A DNA stretch of 10,766 nucleotides from JAYWFX01 sp043778575 (GCA_043778575.1 JAYWFX010000028.1:1-10766), one strand, 5' to 3'; counted from the first letter of the stretch, positions 1 to 6,023 are shown. The notes: a model not told the origin generated them from the sequence alone. Numbers and translations: made by a program.

Positions 1-60
1 AGTAAGGGCGAAAAAGAACTTATTGACGAACTCACAATACTAGTGAAAAACTGTAGATAA
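1..60 (+). CDS. C-terminal end of an unidentified gene (partial)
   Basis: The window opens in a reading frame that runs from base 1 to a TAA at 58-60 and encodes 19 residues of charged, helical-looking sequence (…ELIDELTILVKNCR). The other two forward frames close earlier. It can only be the last few codons of a gene whose body lies to the left. No family can be assigned to so short a piece, and chance openness is not excluded. Confidence 0.3.
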   Translation, partial: SKGEKELIDELTILVKNCR

Positions 61-88
61 TTCTGTGATGTTATTTACAGGTTTCTAG

Positions 89-319
89 CCTAGAGCCAAA
101 TCTAATAGCTATGGTAGTCAATTCGATTTTTTATCAGATTTTACGGGTTATAACTTATACTCAAAAAATTGTGCAAGTTATTCAGTAGCTTTATGGAATA
201 GCTATGTTCAATTCTCAAACAACCCTAACACAACACTGAATGATAGATCATGGAGTAATTGGTTTTATTCAGTCCTACCAAATCCAGGAGCGATTTACAA
301 TTCTTTACCATCTAACTAA
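89..319 (+). pseudogene. Start-less remnant of a secreted-type protein with an Asn-Cys motif
   Basis: A 76-codon open stretch ends at TAA 317-319. It contains no ATG, GTG or TTG codon in frame and is closed upstream by TAG at 86-88. Just upstream of that TAG the same frame has GTG at 65 and ATG at 68, so one nonsense change could have split a gene. The peptide is rich in Asn, Ser, Tyr and Trp, like secreted proteins. It contains TGYNLYSKNCASYSVALW, which recalls the Asn-Cys region of NlpC/P60- or LRAT-like papain-fold proteins; that resemblance is weak. It ends 15 bases before the first membrane protein gene. I see a decayed or frameshifted C-terminal domain; it could also be a gene using an unusual start. 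Confidence 0.35.
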
Positions 320-334
320 CTACTGTTTTATTCC

Positions 335-784
335 ATGAAAAATCTCACTCAGCATTGGTTGGTTTTTGCTACTGTAAACGCAGTCGTAGTCTTATTGCTG
401 ATAATACAGCCTGTGTGGAATATTCTTTCAACCTCAGGAGCACAAGTAGTCAGTATGATCAATACATGTATCATTCCGCTTAGTTTAGTAACCATGGTAA
501 ACATAATTATTTACACAATCTATACTTTTTTATCTGTACTAAAACTTTGCACACATATTAAAAGAGTTAATTTCTCCTCATCTATAACTAGAGTAATTTT
601 TAGTATTGTATCCCTAGTATTCTTGTATACGAGCATTTCACACTATTTTGATGTAACTATCTCGAACACCCTAGTCAAAAACAAAGACTACAATTTTAGT
701 TTATTTTATGCGTGCGTTTTAATCATCTGTATGAATCTTTTTATAGTTTTATATGAAAAATCTAAAGTTGAAACAGGCATCTAG
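335..784 (+). CDS. Small four-helix membrane protein, function unknown
   Basis: 149 residues with four probable membrane segments at about 8-30, 44-70, 82-103 and 120-141. There is a basic loop (KLCTHIKRV) between the second and third segments and a polar loop containing KNKDYN before the fourth. No catalytic motif or signal-peptidase site is visible. It starts at ATG 335 with no Shine-Dalgarno sequence, 15 bases after the remnant ending at 319. It overlaps the next gene by 32 bases, so the two are almost certainly translated from one transcript. It begins with the same 11 bases (ATGAAAAATCT) as that gene, and the two share helix layout, so they may be distant tandem paralogs. I do not recognise the family. 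Confidence 0.7.
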   Translation: MKNLTQHWLVFATVNAVVVLLLIIQPVWNILSTSGAQVVSMINTCIIPLSLVTMVNIIIYTIYTFLSVLKLCTHIKRVNFSSSITRVIFSIVSLVFLYTSISHYFDVTISNTLVKNKDYNFSLFYACVLIICMNLFIVLYEKSKVETGI

Positions 785-1229
785 TAATGTATTGATAAAA
801 ATTGTCTACACACTCTGCCTATTCCCACTTATTTTAATATCAACACCAATTACCTCTAGAGTTTTATTCGAAATATCAAAAATAGGTTTATTTAGGTCAA
901 TCATAGAGGCGTTAATTGTTTTGCCGATTGCGTTTGGAATAATCATAGTCATTCCACTCCTTGTATCAGCACAAATTATTTTAGCACTACCATATCTTGT
1001 ATATAAATTGACCAACAATCCTCAGTTCAAAGGTAAAGATTATTCTTGGTACAGATTTGTCTCAAGTATTTTTCTGATAGTTTTAGTATCTCTTTCATAT
1101 TCAGAATTTTGGAGAGTCTTTGAAGCAAATAAAGTCTCACACACGACTGATTTCAATAGTCTGATTCTCTATTCATCTATTTTTATTACTACGTCTTTTG
1201 TATTTTTTTACTATAGCGATGCAAAATGA
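753..1229 (+). CDS. Small membrane protein, probable tandem paralog of the preceding one
   Basis: 158 residues with hydrophobic segments at about 12-31, 49-85 (long enough for two helices or a hairpin), 100-119 and 135-154. A short loop with NNPQFKGKDY precedes the third segment. The loop before the last helix contains TTDFNSLILY, comparable to KDYNFSLFY at the same place in the upstream gene. The ATG at 753 lies inside the upstream gene and overlaps it by 32 bases; a TTG at 793 is the main alternative start. It stops at TGA 1227-1229, one of only two TGA stops in the window. Nothing indicates function. Its position behind the remnant would fit a membrane immunity protein, which is speculation. 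Confidence 0.68.
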   Translation: MKNLKLKQASSNVLIKIVYTLCLFPLILISTPITSRVLFEISKIGLFRSIIEALIVLPIAFGIIIVIPLLVSAQIILALPYLVYKLTNNPQFKGKDYSWYRFVSSIFLIVLVSLSYSEFWRVFEANKVSHTTDFNSLILYSSIFITTSFVFFYYSDAK

Positions 1230-1273
1230 AAGCTCAATCTTTTAGCTCAGTGCCAAAACTAATTTTGTCTCAT

Positions 1274-1779
1274 TCAGTTCCAATTATCATTGATGAGGTT
1301 ATCATGTATTCTACCTAGAAGAACATTACAATTTCTGCCATTAACAAAGTCTCGAACGTAAAATCCATTAAATTTTCCATCAGACAAATAGTCTGAAGTC
1401 TTTGTAATACCATGTTCAAATCCTGGTCTAACCAAAGAACTAGGTTCATCATGTTTTGTAATAATACCAAGTGACTTAGCTGATTCATCACTAGGTGATT
1501 CTGTGTTAATCTTAAGATTTAAAGAGTCAAAGAGTAAAAGAGTAAAAGTCTTAGTTTTGCACTTTTGTTGAAATTGACTTTTGGATTAAAATTATCATTT
1601 AAAGATGTAATTGCGTATCCAAAACTTTGATTTTCTTTGTTCGTAATAACTTGGAGAATAAAATCATCATCAACAAATAAATATTCGTTACATTCATCAA
1701 GTGCATTCTTAACCCTAGCCTTAACTTCCATGATTTCCTCTATTGATTCAATTCTAAACTGAGCATGAATTTTTTCCAA
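1274..1779 (-). pseudogene. Unknown gene split by a frameshift at an 8-bp tandem repeat (possibly phase variable)
   Basis: Reading from TTG 1779, an 86-residue frame ends at TAA 1519-1521. A second frame, one base offset, runs on without a start to TGA 1274-1276 (contains TESPSDESAKSLGIITKHDE and ends INDNWN). The switch between frames falls at three copies of an 8-bp unit at 1521-1544. Deleting one unit joins both parts into one 165-residue protein whose junction reads LRLLLFDSLNLKINTE; adding two units would also restore it. The N-terminal half is acidic and probably alpha/beta (IESIEEIMEVKARV…EYLFVDDDFILQVI). No family is recognised. The upstream in-frame sequence has no other start codon before the stop at 1849-1851, and ATG 1731 is an alternative start. 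It converges on the membrane-protein pair. It may be a switched-off contingency gene, a true pseudogene, or a sequencing error. Confidence 0.55.
1521..1549 (-). repeat. 8-bp tandem repeat, three units plus a partial fourth
   Basis: On the plus strand the units are AAAGAGTC (1521-1528), AAAGAGTA (1529-1536) and AAAGAGTA (1537-1544), followed by AAAGT. A unit length not divisible by three means that each gain or loss by slipped-strand mispairing changes the reading frame of the minus-strand gene that spans it. Three units leave that gene broken; two or five would leave it open. Confidence 0.8.
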
Positions 1780-1815
1780 TTTAGAATATTTGTATTCTTT
1801 TTCGCGAAATACTTT

Positions 1816-1853
1816 ATTAAACCACCTTCCACTAAAGTAGAAGGTGGTTTAAT
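1816..1853. repeat. Long perfect inverted repeat (hairpin)
   Basis: Arms ATTAAACCACCTTC (1816-1829) and GAAGGTGGTTTAAT (1840-1853) are a perfect 14-bp inverted repeat. Inside the loop, ACT/AGT can add three more pairs after one mismatch. Neither strand has a T-run after the stem, so it is not a standard intrinsic terminator. A separate 10-bp palindrome, TTTCGCGAAA, lies at 1800-1809. It sits between the end of the first TrmB-like gene and the start of the frameshifted gene. It could be a dispersed repeat, an operator or a bidirectional RNA structure. Confidence 0.6.
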
Positions 1854-2032
1854 CATAAAAACTCTTTCAACTAACTATATTAATTTGTTTTTAAAAAAAA
1901 ATCGCAACTTTATTTTATTATTTTCAAATAAAATCTAACAACAGTACGGCAAAAGTTTCCCTAACTGTCTCCTTAAACATTGCTAAAATCAAGAATTTTG
2001 TCATACACAAATTATTGTGGAGATGGATTTGA
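1854..2032. other. AT-rich intergenic spacer
   Basis: No supportable gene lies here. It holds a T5A9 stretch (1888-1901) and an AT-only inverted repeat, ATTTTATT (1912-1919) with AATAAAAT (1927-1934). On the minus strand, downstream of the TrmB-like gene, that hairpin is followed nine bases later by a T-run. It could therefore act as a poor intrinsic terminator, but the stem contains no G-C pair. Confidence 0.35.
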
Positions 2033-2791
2033 TTACAGTCCCCAGATGATATCAAAATTGGTTTTGAGTAGATTTGCTAGGATTCTGTTGTCTATGACAA
2101 TGGCTTTTGGTGTGATAGTGTCCCAAAGAATAACTCGATCGGCTCCAATGACCCAAAATGATCCCATGTTTACATAGCTATCAGGCAGTACTTTTGTATT
2201 TCGTAGTTTTGGCTCATCCCTATGGGATTCTAGTGGGATAAATTGGTTTTTGCTGTTATATAAAATGCGGTTATGGATCCTCTTTGAGACGCGTTTTTCT
2301 ATCCAAACATCCACAAAATAATCTCGATCAAACCAGCGATACAGATCATCACCCTCATTGAAACTAATCATGCTTTCACCGACTGCAATCTCGTCCAAAA
2401 GTGTGTGAAACAGATACAAAAACTTGTTTTCGCCGTCAAAGACTTGGATTGAGGGTTGCTGTTTTACTTCAAAATAATTCTCTATAAGAGTCGGCAAAAC
2501 GTTTTTGTAGTCATGTACGAGTCTGTCTAAGTTGTACTTTTTATTTTGAATCTGAGTAAAAATAACTTTGGGTGATATCGGTATCCATTTGCCTTTGATA
2601 GATTTGACCAACCCCTTTTTGAGGAGCTCTTTGAGAGCAATGTAGATTTTTGGGCGATTGGTCGTCAATGCACGTGAAATATGAGTCACGGAGTGCTTGT
2701 GCACAAATAGCTGGACAAATACGTCTGACTCCAGATCAGAGCAACCAATCGAAACAAGAGCATTTTTTAGTGTAGTAGGTATGTTGTTCAT
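2033..2791 (-). CDS. TrmB-like transcriptional regulator (copy 1 of the mirrored module)
   Basis: 252 residues. The N-terminal winged helix-turn-helix lies at about 15-70, with the likely recognition helix NRPKIYIALKELLKKGLV at 45-62. A linker helix follows (80-105), then a C-terminal sensor domain containing QVFDGENKFLYLFHTLLDEI, the RIHNRILYNS motif (about 171-180) and ILWDTITPKAIVIDN (221-235). This is the layout of TrmB-family regulators, which combine wHTH with a phospholipase-D-like effector domain. In known members the effector is often a sugar, but here the ligand is unknown. It is paralogous over its full length to the regulator at 4497-5261. It is divergently transcribed from a heme-oxygenase-like gene 107 bases away, which is its most likely target. 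TATAAT-like boxes for both directions lie in the spacer at 2811-2822. It starts at ATG 2791 with no Shine-Dalgarno sequence. Confidence 0.85.
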   Translation of the reverse strand: MNNIPTTLKNALVSIGCSDLESDVFVQLFVHKHSVTHISRALTTNRPKIYIALKELLKKGLVKSIKGKWIPISPKVIFTQIQNKKYNLDRLVHDYKNVLPTLIENYFEVKQQPSIQVFDGENKFLYLFHTLLDEIAVGESMISFNEGDDLYRWFDRDYFVDVWIEKRVSKRIHNRILYNSKNQFIPLESHRDEPKLRNTKVLPDSYVNMGSFWVIGADRVILWDTITPKAIVIDNRILANLLKTNFDIIWGL

Positions 2792-2898
2792 ACTAAATTC
2801 ATAACAAGTTTATAATATTATACATATTAACAATATATTTTCACAGTTTAATCAAGTAAATCTATTTATGTAATATCTTTGTTACAGTTTGATTGTAC
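2792..2898. promoter_or_regulatory. Divergent promoter region of module copy 1
   Basis: The spacer between regulator 1 and heme-oxygenase-like gene 1 is very AT-rich. TATAAT reads on the plus strand at 2811-2816 and on the minus strand at 2822-2817; the latter can serve as the -10 box of the regulator. TTTGTTACA at 2878-2886, about 12 bases before the downstream start, is the reverse complement of the TGTAACAAA elements in the mirrored spacer at 4343-4496. This makes it a candidate operator for one or both TrmB-like proteins. No convincing -35 box is seen. Confidence 0.45.
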
Positions 2899-3597
2899 AT
2901 GTCTATGAGACTATGTTTGAACAACACTATGATTACACTCAAACAATTCGTCGAAGAATCACTCACCAACTATACAGCACGATCCAAGGAAATCCCACTG
3001 TTTCAAGAAGAAACACAAAAAAGCCTCACCAACTATCAGCAGAAACAATTCGTAAAGGTGTTTTACAACGTGCGAGGTCATTTTTACAAATATCTATGGT
3101 ACTTGGGTAGCCTAACCGATAATAATCAAATAAAATCTCTTGTTTGCAAGAATATCAAAGAGGAGTTTGGCACCACAGTTTCTCATGATACGCTGTATTT
3201 TGAATTTGGTGAGCAATACGGGCTGGATCGATACACTGAAATCGTAGAGGAGTCGAACTACCTACCCTTTGTGCGTGAATTTGATAAGGGTCATCTCAAA
3301 GTATTATTGAGTCAAACTGATAACTATGCTTGGGCTGCGTTCAGTGCATATGAAGCGCTTGATAATATCGACTATCAGCTCACCAAGGATTTAGTTCAAA
3401 ATTTTAGCCTCAAACCCAAAAGTGTAGAGTTTTTTGAGACTCATGTCCACGTAACTCATTTTCAGGATACCTCACCACAACTGACAGCGATTTGGGAGAC
3501 CGATCCTCAATCAGTTCGTGATGGCTTTGAGTTTATTTTAGATCATCAGCTGACTATGTGGAATAAGTTTTGGGAATACCTCGCTGCACTAAAATAA
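2899..3597 (+). CDS. Heme-oxygenase-like (CADD/TenA-fold) protein, copy 1
   Basis: 232 residues and all-helical, matching the heme-oxygenase-like diiron oxidase / iron-containing redox enzyme family. Diagnostic are NIKEEFGTTVSHDTLYFEFG, carrying the Glu-x6-His pair (E89, H96); SAYEALDNIDY with the core Glu (E151); and FFETHVHVTHF with the next His (H182). The family usually ends its ligand set with His-x3-Asp-x2-His. Here the Asp is Thr186 and the last His is Gln189, while His187 is shared with the paralog. Relatives oxidise small acids, amines or amino acids, or cleave thiamine; no substrate can be named here. ATG 2899 is chosen. TTG 2893 and ATG 2929 are alternatives, and 2929 begins where homology with the 3632-4342 protein becomes obvious. 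No signal peptide, so cytoplasmic. It is divergent from its regulator and convergent with its own paralog, 34 bases apart. Confidence 0.8.
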   Translation: MSMRLCLNNTMITLKQFVEESLTNYTARSKEIPLFQEETQKSLTNYQQKQFVKVFYNVRGHFYKYLWYLGSLTDNNQIKSLVCKNIKEEFGTTVSHDTLYFEFGEQYGLDRYTEIVEESNYLPFVREFDKGHLKVLLSQTDNYAWAAFSAYEALDNIDYQLTKDLVQNFSLKPKSVEFFETHVHVTHFQDTSPQLTAIWETDPQSVRDGFEFILDHQLTMWNKFWEYLAALK

Positions 3598-3601
3598 ATA
3601 C

Positions 3602-3620
3602 CACCGTGATTTATCGGGTG
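3602..3620. terminator. Weak hairpin between two convergent genes
   Basis: CACC (3602-3605) and GGTG (3617-3620) can pair around an imperfect GA/TC inner stem, in the 34-base gap where the two heme-oxygenase-like genes converge. A bidirectional terminator is expected here, but the stem is short and there is no T-run on the plus strand. The assignment rests mostly on position. Confidence 0.22.
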
Positions 3621-3631
3621 ACTGAAACTAA

Positions 3632-4342
3632 TTAACCAAGCCTCATCAAATATTCACTCATTGCTGTAAATAATCTGAGCTGATTCACTCGTATGAATTC
3701 GAAGCCAACCTTTACCGATTCTGTGTCTGTTTGCCATACTTCCTCCAGCAGTTCTAACGTCGTGTTGAAATGATTAGCAACCAAATGTATCTTGAAAAAC
3801 ACCATCGCCTTGTCGTTTTCTTTAAATCCAAAAGAGAGTGCCAGTTTGTACAGATTTTCGTAGTCGATATTATCCATAGCCTCGTAGGCACTAAATGCAG
3901 CCCAGCAACTCGTCCAGTTTTTAGTGAGAAGCCACTCGAGATGATTGTGATTAAAATCTCTGATAAACTCATAGTTACTGGATTCGTAGAGTATTTCATG
4001 CTTTACATCGACGCCTAGTTTTCCCGCAAAATCCCAATATAGTTGCTCGTGAGAAACAGATCTACCAAATTCATCAGCGTAGTTCTGCAGGACGATTTCA
4101 CGATAGTCTTTGTTTGGTGCTAAACTACCTAAATACCAGAGAAACCTGTAGTAGTGACCTCGTGAGTGATTGAAAACAGAGGCAAAGGCTTTTTGTTGAT
4201 CAGTCGTCCAGCTGATGGTTTTAGTAGGATCAAACATGTCTAATTTACTAACCTCGGTTTGATATTCTAGTTTCCAATCCTCGATAAATAACTTGAGGGA
4301 ATCACTCATCTTTGAAAATTCGTTGGTTGTTTTTGCTGACAT
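3632..4342 (-). CDS. Heme-oxygenase-like (CADD/TenA-fold) protein, copy 2
   Basis: 236 residues, clearly homologous along the whole length to the protein at 2899-3597. Shared blocks include RGHYYRFLWYLGSL (61-74), NYADEFGRSVSHEQLYWDF (87-105), SSNYEFIRDF (121-130), WAAFSAYEAMDNIDY (147-161) and GFEFI (213-217). Expected metal ligands are E91, H98, E154 and H186. The positions normally Asp and His in the last helix are N190 and N193, with H191 conserved in both copies. The fold is that of heme-oxygenase-like diiron oxidases; the altered last ligands make the metal content and the reaction uncertain. Starts at ATG 4342 without a Shine-Dalgarno sequence; Met12 aligns with Met of the paralog at 2929. 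No signal peptide or membrane segment. Divergent from the second TrmB-like regulator. Confidence 0.8.
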   Translation of the reverse strand: MSAKTTNEFSKMSDSLKLFIEDWKLEYQTEVSKLDMFDPTKTISWTTDQQKAFASVFNHSRGHYYRFLWYLGSLAPNKDYREIVLQNYADEFGRSVSHEQLYWDFAGKLGVDVKHEILYESSNYEFIRDFNHNHLEWLLTKNWTSCWAAFSAYEAMDNIDYENLYKLALSFGFKENDKAMVFFKIHLVANHFNTTLELLEEVWQTDTESVKVGFEFIRVNQLRLFTAMSEYLMRLG

Positions 4343-4496
4343 ATTGTGTTACTTTTTTAAGTAATTTACTATGGTGTTAAAAAAACAGTTTAGCGAAATT
4401 GATTTGTAACAAAAATGTATTGACTGAGCTTTAATTATCGTTTTATCTATGTTTAATTACTGTTTTATATATACTTATCTGTAACAAAACTGTACT
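4343..4496. promoter_or_regulatory. Divergent promoter region of module copy 2 with repeated operator-like sites
   Basis: This 154-base AT-rich spacer lies between heme-oxygenase-like gene 2 and regulator 2. TGTAACAAA occurs twice, at 4405-4413 and 4480-4488. The first copy sits in a perfect inverted repeat, TTTGT-A-ACAAA (4403-4413), and the second ends eight bases before the regulator's ATG. TTGACT (4420-4425) and TATATA (4467-4472) are promoter-like but too far apart to be one promoter. The same nonamer occurs once in the spacer of module copy 1. Autoregulation and control of the partner gene by a TrmB-like protein would explain the placement. Confidence 0.5.
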
Positions 4497-5261
4497 ATGA
4501 ACAAAATACAACTAGCTAAAACCCTATCAGCTTTAGAACTTTCCAAGATTGCCATACAGATTTATACCGCCCTACTCAACGACTCTGGACTGAGTATTAG
4601 TGACATGTGCACTCAAACTGGAGTCTATCGTAGAAAAATCTATGAAGCTATCGAGGAACTCAAGGAAATTGGATTGATCGAGAGAGAAAATGACTACACC
4701 AGAAACCTAGTGATAAAATCACCCTCTGTAGTCCACATACTCCTAAAAAACAAACAGTACGAGATAAACAAATCCATCCAAAATTATGAGGAAATATTGC
4801 CGGGGCTTCTAACAGGTTTTTACGAGCAGGGAAATAATCCCACCATCCGAGTCTTTGATAACACCAACAAGTTTATCTTTTTATTTGTGACTATTCTGGA
4901 CGAAATAGAGTCTGGATCAGATATGATTAGCTACAACGAAAGTGATGATTTGTATGAGCTGCTAGACCATAATTATTTTTTTAATATCTGGGTAAGCAAA
5001 CGTATCAAAAAACAAATTCGCAATCGAATTCTGACAAACAAACGAAATAGTAAAGTCCCACTCGAGCATCCTGTAGACGAAAATCAACTTAGAGAATTCA
5101 AGACACTTCCCAGCAGTGTAAAAGAGGGCGGCTGCTACTGGGTGTTTAACACAAAAGTAATTCTATGGGACACGACTTCGCCAAAAGCTGTGTACATAGA
5201 AAATAAAGTCTTTGCAGATTTGATGAGAAACCAATTTGAACTCATTTGGGAACAGTCCTAA
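4497..5261 (+). CDS. TrmB-like transcriptional regulator (copy 2 of the mirrored module)
   Basis: 254 residues. The winged helix-turn-helix is at about 15-70, with the likely recognition helix YRRKIYEAIEELKEIGLI at 44-61. A helical linker (80-108) and a TrmB-like C-terminal domain follow, with RVFDNTNKFIFLF (118-130), SYNESDDLYEL (145-155), KQIRNRILTN (172-181) and VILWDTTSPKAVYIEN (221-236). The C-terminal domain matches regulator 1 closely, while the extreme N-terminus is more diverged. This suggests related ligands but perhaps different DNA preferences. It is divergent from heme-oxygenase-like gene 2 at 4342. The ATG at 4497 lies eight bases after a TGTAACAAA element, so a protein bound there would block its own promoter. 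No Shine-Dalgarno sequence. Confidence 0.85.
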   Translation: MNKIQLAKTLSALELSKIAIQIYTALLNDSGLSISDMCTQTGVYRRKIYEAIEELKEIGLIERENDYTRNLVIKSPSVVHILLKNKQYEINKSIQNYEEILPGLLTGFYEQGNNPTIRVFDNTNKFIFLFVTILDEIESGSDMISYNESDDLYELLDHNYFFNIWVSKRIKKQIRNRILTNKRNSKVPLEHPVDENQLREFKTLPSSVKEGGCYWVFNTKVILWDTTSPKAVYIENKVFADLMRNQFELIWEQS

Positions 5262-5298
5262 TATTGTCCCAGCGCTCGCAGATAAACGCACTCTCGTA

Positions 5299-5331
5299 TT
5301 GACATAGACCCATTTTTGTATGGAGTTATAT
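5299..5331 (+). promoter_or_regulatory. Possible promoter of the lipoprotein gene
   Basis: A perfect TTGACA lies at 5299-5304 and TTATAT at 5326-5331, five bases before the ATG. The 21-base spacing is longer than optimal, so the pairing is doubtful. A GGAG at 5322-5325 is 11 bases from the ATG and would be an unusually distant ribosome binding site if used. Confidence 0.3.
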
Positions 5332-5336
5332 GAACT

Positions 5337-6023
5337 ATGAATGTAGAACAATTCGCAAAAAGATCTCAAGAGGCTTTCCTGTCAGCACTAAAATGGTTTA
5401 TGGAAACTCGAGCTGGTAGAGTGCTATTGGGAGCAGCGGCAATATCAGCAGTTGGATGTGCAAACCCCGTTCACTCAGAAGAAAGAGTATTAGGAACTTC
5501 AGCTAATCCTGTCCAAGATGCAGATCAGGTTCTCGAGTGGGCACAGAGTAGTGACAAAAACTGGGGCTGGGCAGCTGAAGGAGAAACACCAATTCCTATC
5601 GATATCTTGACCCAAATAGCAAGCTTTATGCCAAACAACTGGTCAATGAGACTGACGACTAACACCATGTACGACAGCACAAAAAACGAGCAATTATTGT
5701 TTATACCGATTGTAGCCAATGCTGGAGAGGATTATGTCAGCGAATCGATCGTAACTTTTATCGTAGCTAGAGTGCAGGATGGTAATGCTGTTGCCGCGAT
5801 TGTCTGTGTGCCGAAATCCCTTATTTGCTATGTCGCAGGGTATCGAAATATCACTGGAGTGACTGGAGCAGCTAGAATAGAGAGAAATGCAAGTGAGACA
5901 AGGCAACAACAAGACCCTCCAATTCTAGGCTTCGATAAATCTATTGTACAAATACCACTCGAGAAGATTCCAGAAAAATACAGAAACAGAATATCGATTT
6001 GGTTCAGCGAGGCTAACAATTAA
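5337..6023 (+). CDS. Probable lipoprotein, function unknown
   Basis: 228 residues. An N-terminal amphipathic stretch is followed by a basic residue and hydrophobic core (R25-R28, VLLGAAAISAVGC) ending in a lipobox-like AVGC with Cys41. The mature protein would be lipid-anchored outside the membrane. Met22 (ATG 5400) would give a more typical signal peptide length and is a real alternative start. After the Cys come two copies of an 11-residue motif, ANPVHSEERVL (42-52) and ANPVQDADQVL (56-66), probably a flexible spacer. A beta-rich globular domain with no recognised family follows (about 75-225), with C157 and C164 possibly paired. It is preceded by regulator 2, 75 bases away. Its TAA lies in the TTAA at 6020-6023 that also contains the stop of the convergent lipid kinase. 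Confidence 0.72.
   Translation: MNVEQFAKRSQEAFLSALKWFMETRAGRVLLGAAAISAVGCANPVHSEERVLGTSANPVQDADQVLEWAQSSDKNWGWAAEGETPIPIDILTQIASFMPNNWSMRLTTNTMYDSTKNEQLLFIPIVANAGEDYVSESIVTFIVARVQDGNAVAAIVCVPKSLICYVAGYRNITGVTGAARIERNASETRQQQDPPILGFDKSIVQIPLEKIPEKYRNRISIWFSEANN

Noticed and set aside
753..1276. Recoded UGA (glycine), as in Absconditabacteria and Gracilibacteria; reading through the two TGA stops meets another stop soon after.
   Set aside because: No long gene in the window has an in-frame TGA, even the Gly-rich ones, so TGA is simply a rare stop.
1521..1549. CRISPR-like or MITE-like reading of the short repeats.
   Set aside because: The units are contiguous 8-mers without spacers and lie inside a coding frame; slipped-strand repeat is the simpler explanation.
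1521..1550. Programmed -1 ribosomal frameshift joining the two halves of the 1274-1779 gene.
   Set aside because: The offset fits -1, but no proper X-XXY-YYZ slippery heptamer in the zero frame and no clear downstream structure were found.
1816..1853. Intrinsic terminator.
   Set aside because: The stem is strong but neither strand has a T-run directly after it.
2893..2898. TTG 2893 as start of heme-oxygenase-like copy 1.
   Set aside because: ATG codons follow at 2899 and 2929; a TTG start is possible but not required. It would, however, give the same N-terminal length as copy 2.
3400..3480. HVHVTH in heme-oxygenase-like copy 1 as a zinc-hydrolase signature.
   Set aside because: The first and third-motif His are explained by the heme-oxygenase-like fold, and the middle His is not conserved in copy 2.
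3754..4018. Open frames of about 80 codons overlapping heme-oxygenase-like copy 2 on both strands.
   Set aside because: They lie entirely within a well-supported gene, have no family features and look like shadow frames.
5525..6019. Antisense frames over the lipoprotein gene.
   Set aside because: Composition and overlap show them to be shadows of the plus-strand gene; no promoter or start signals.
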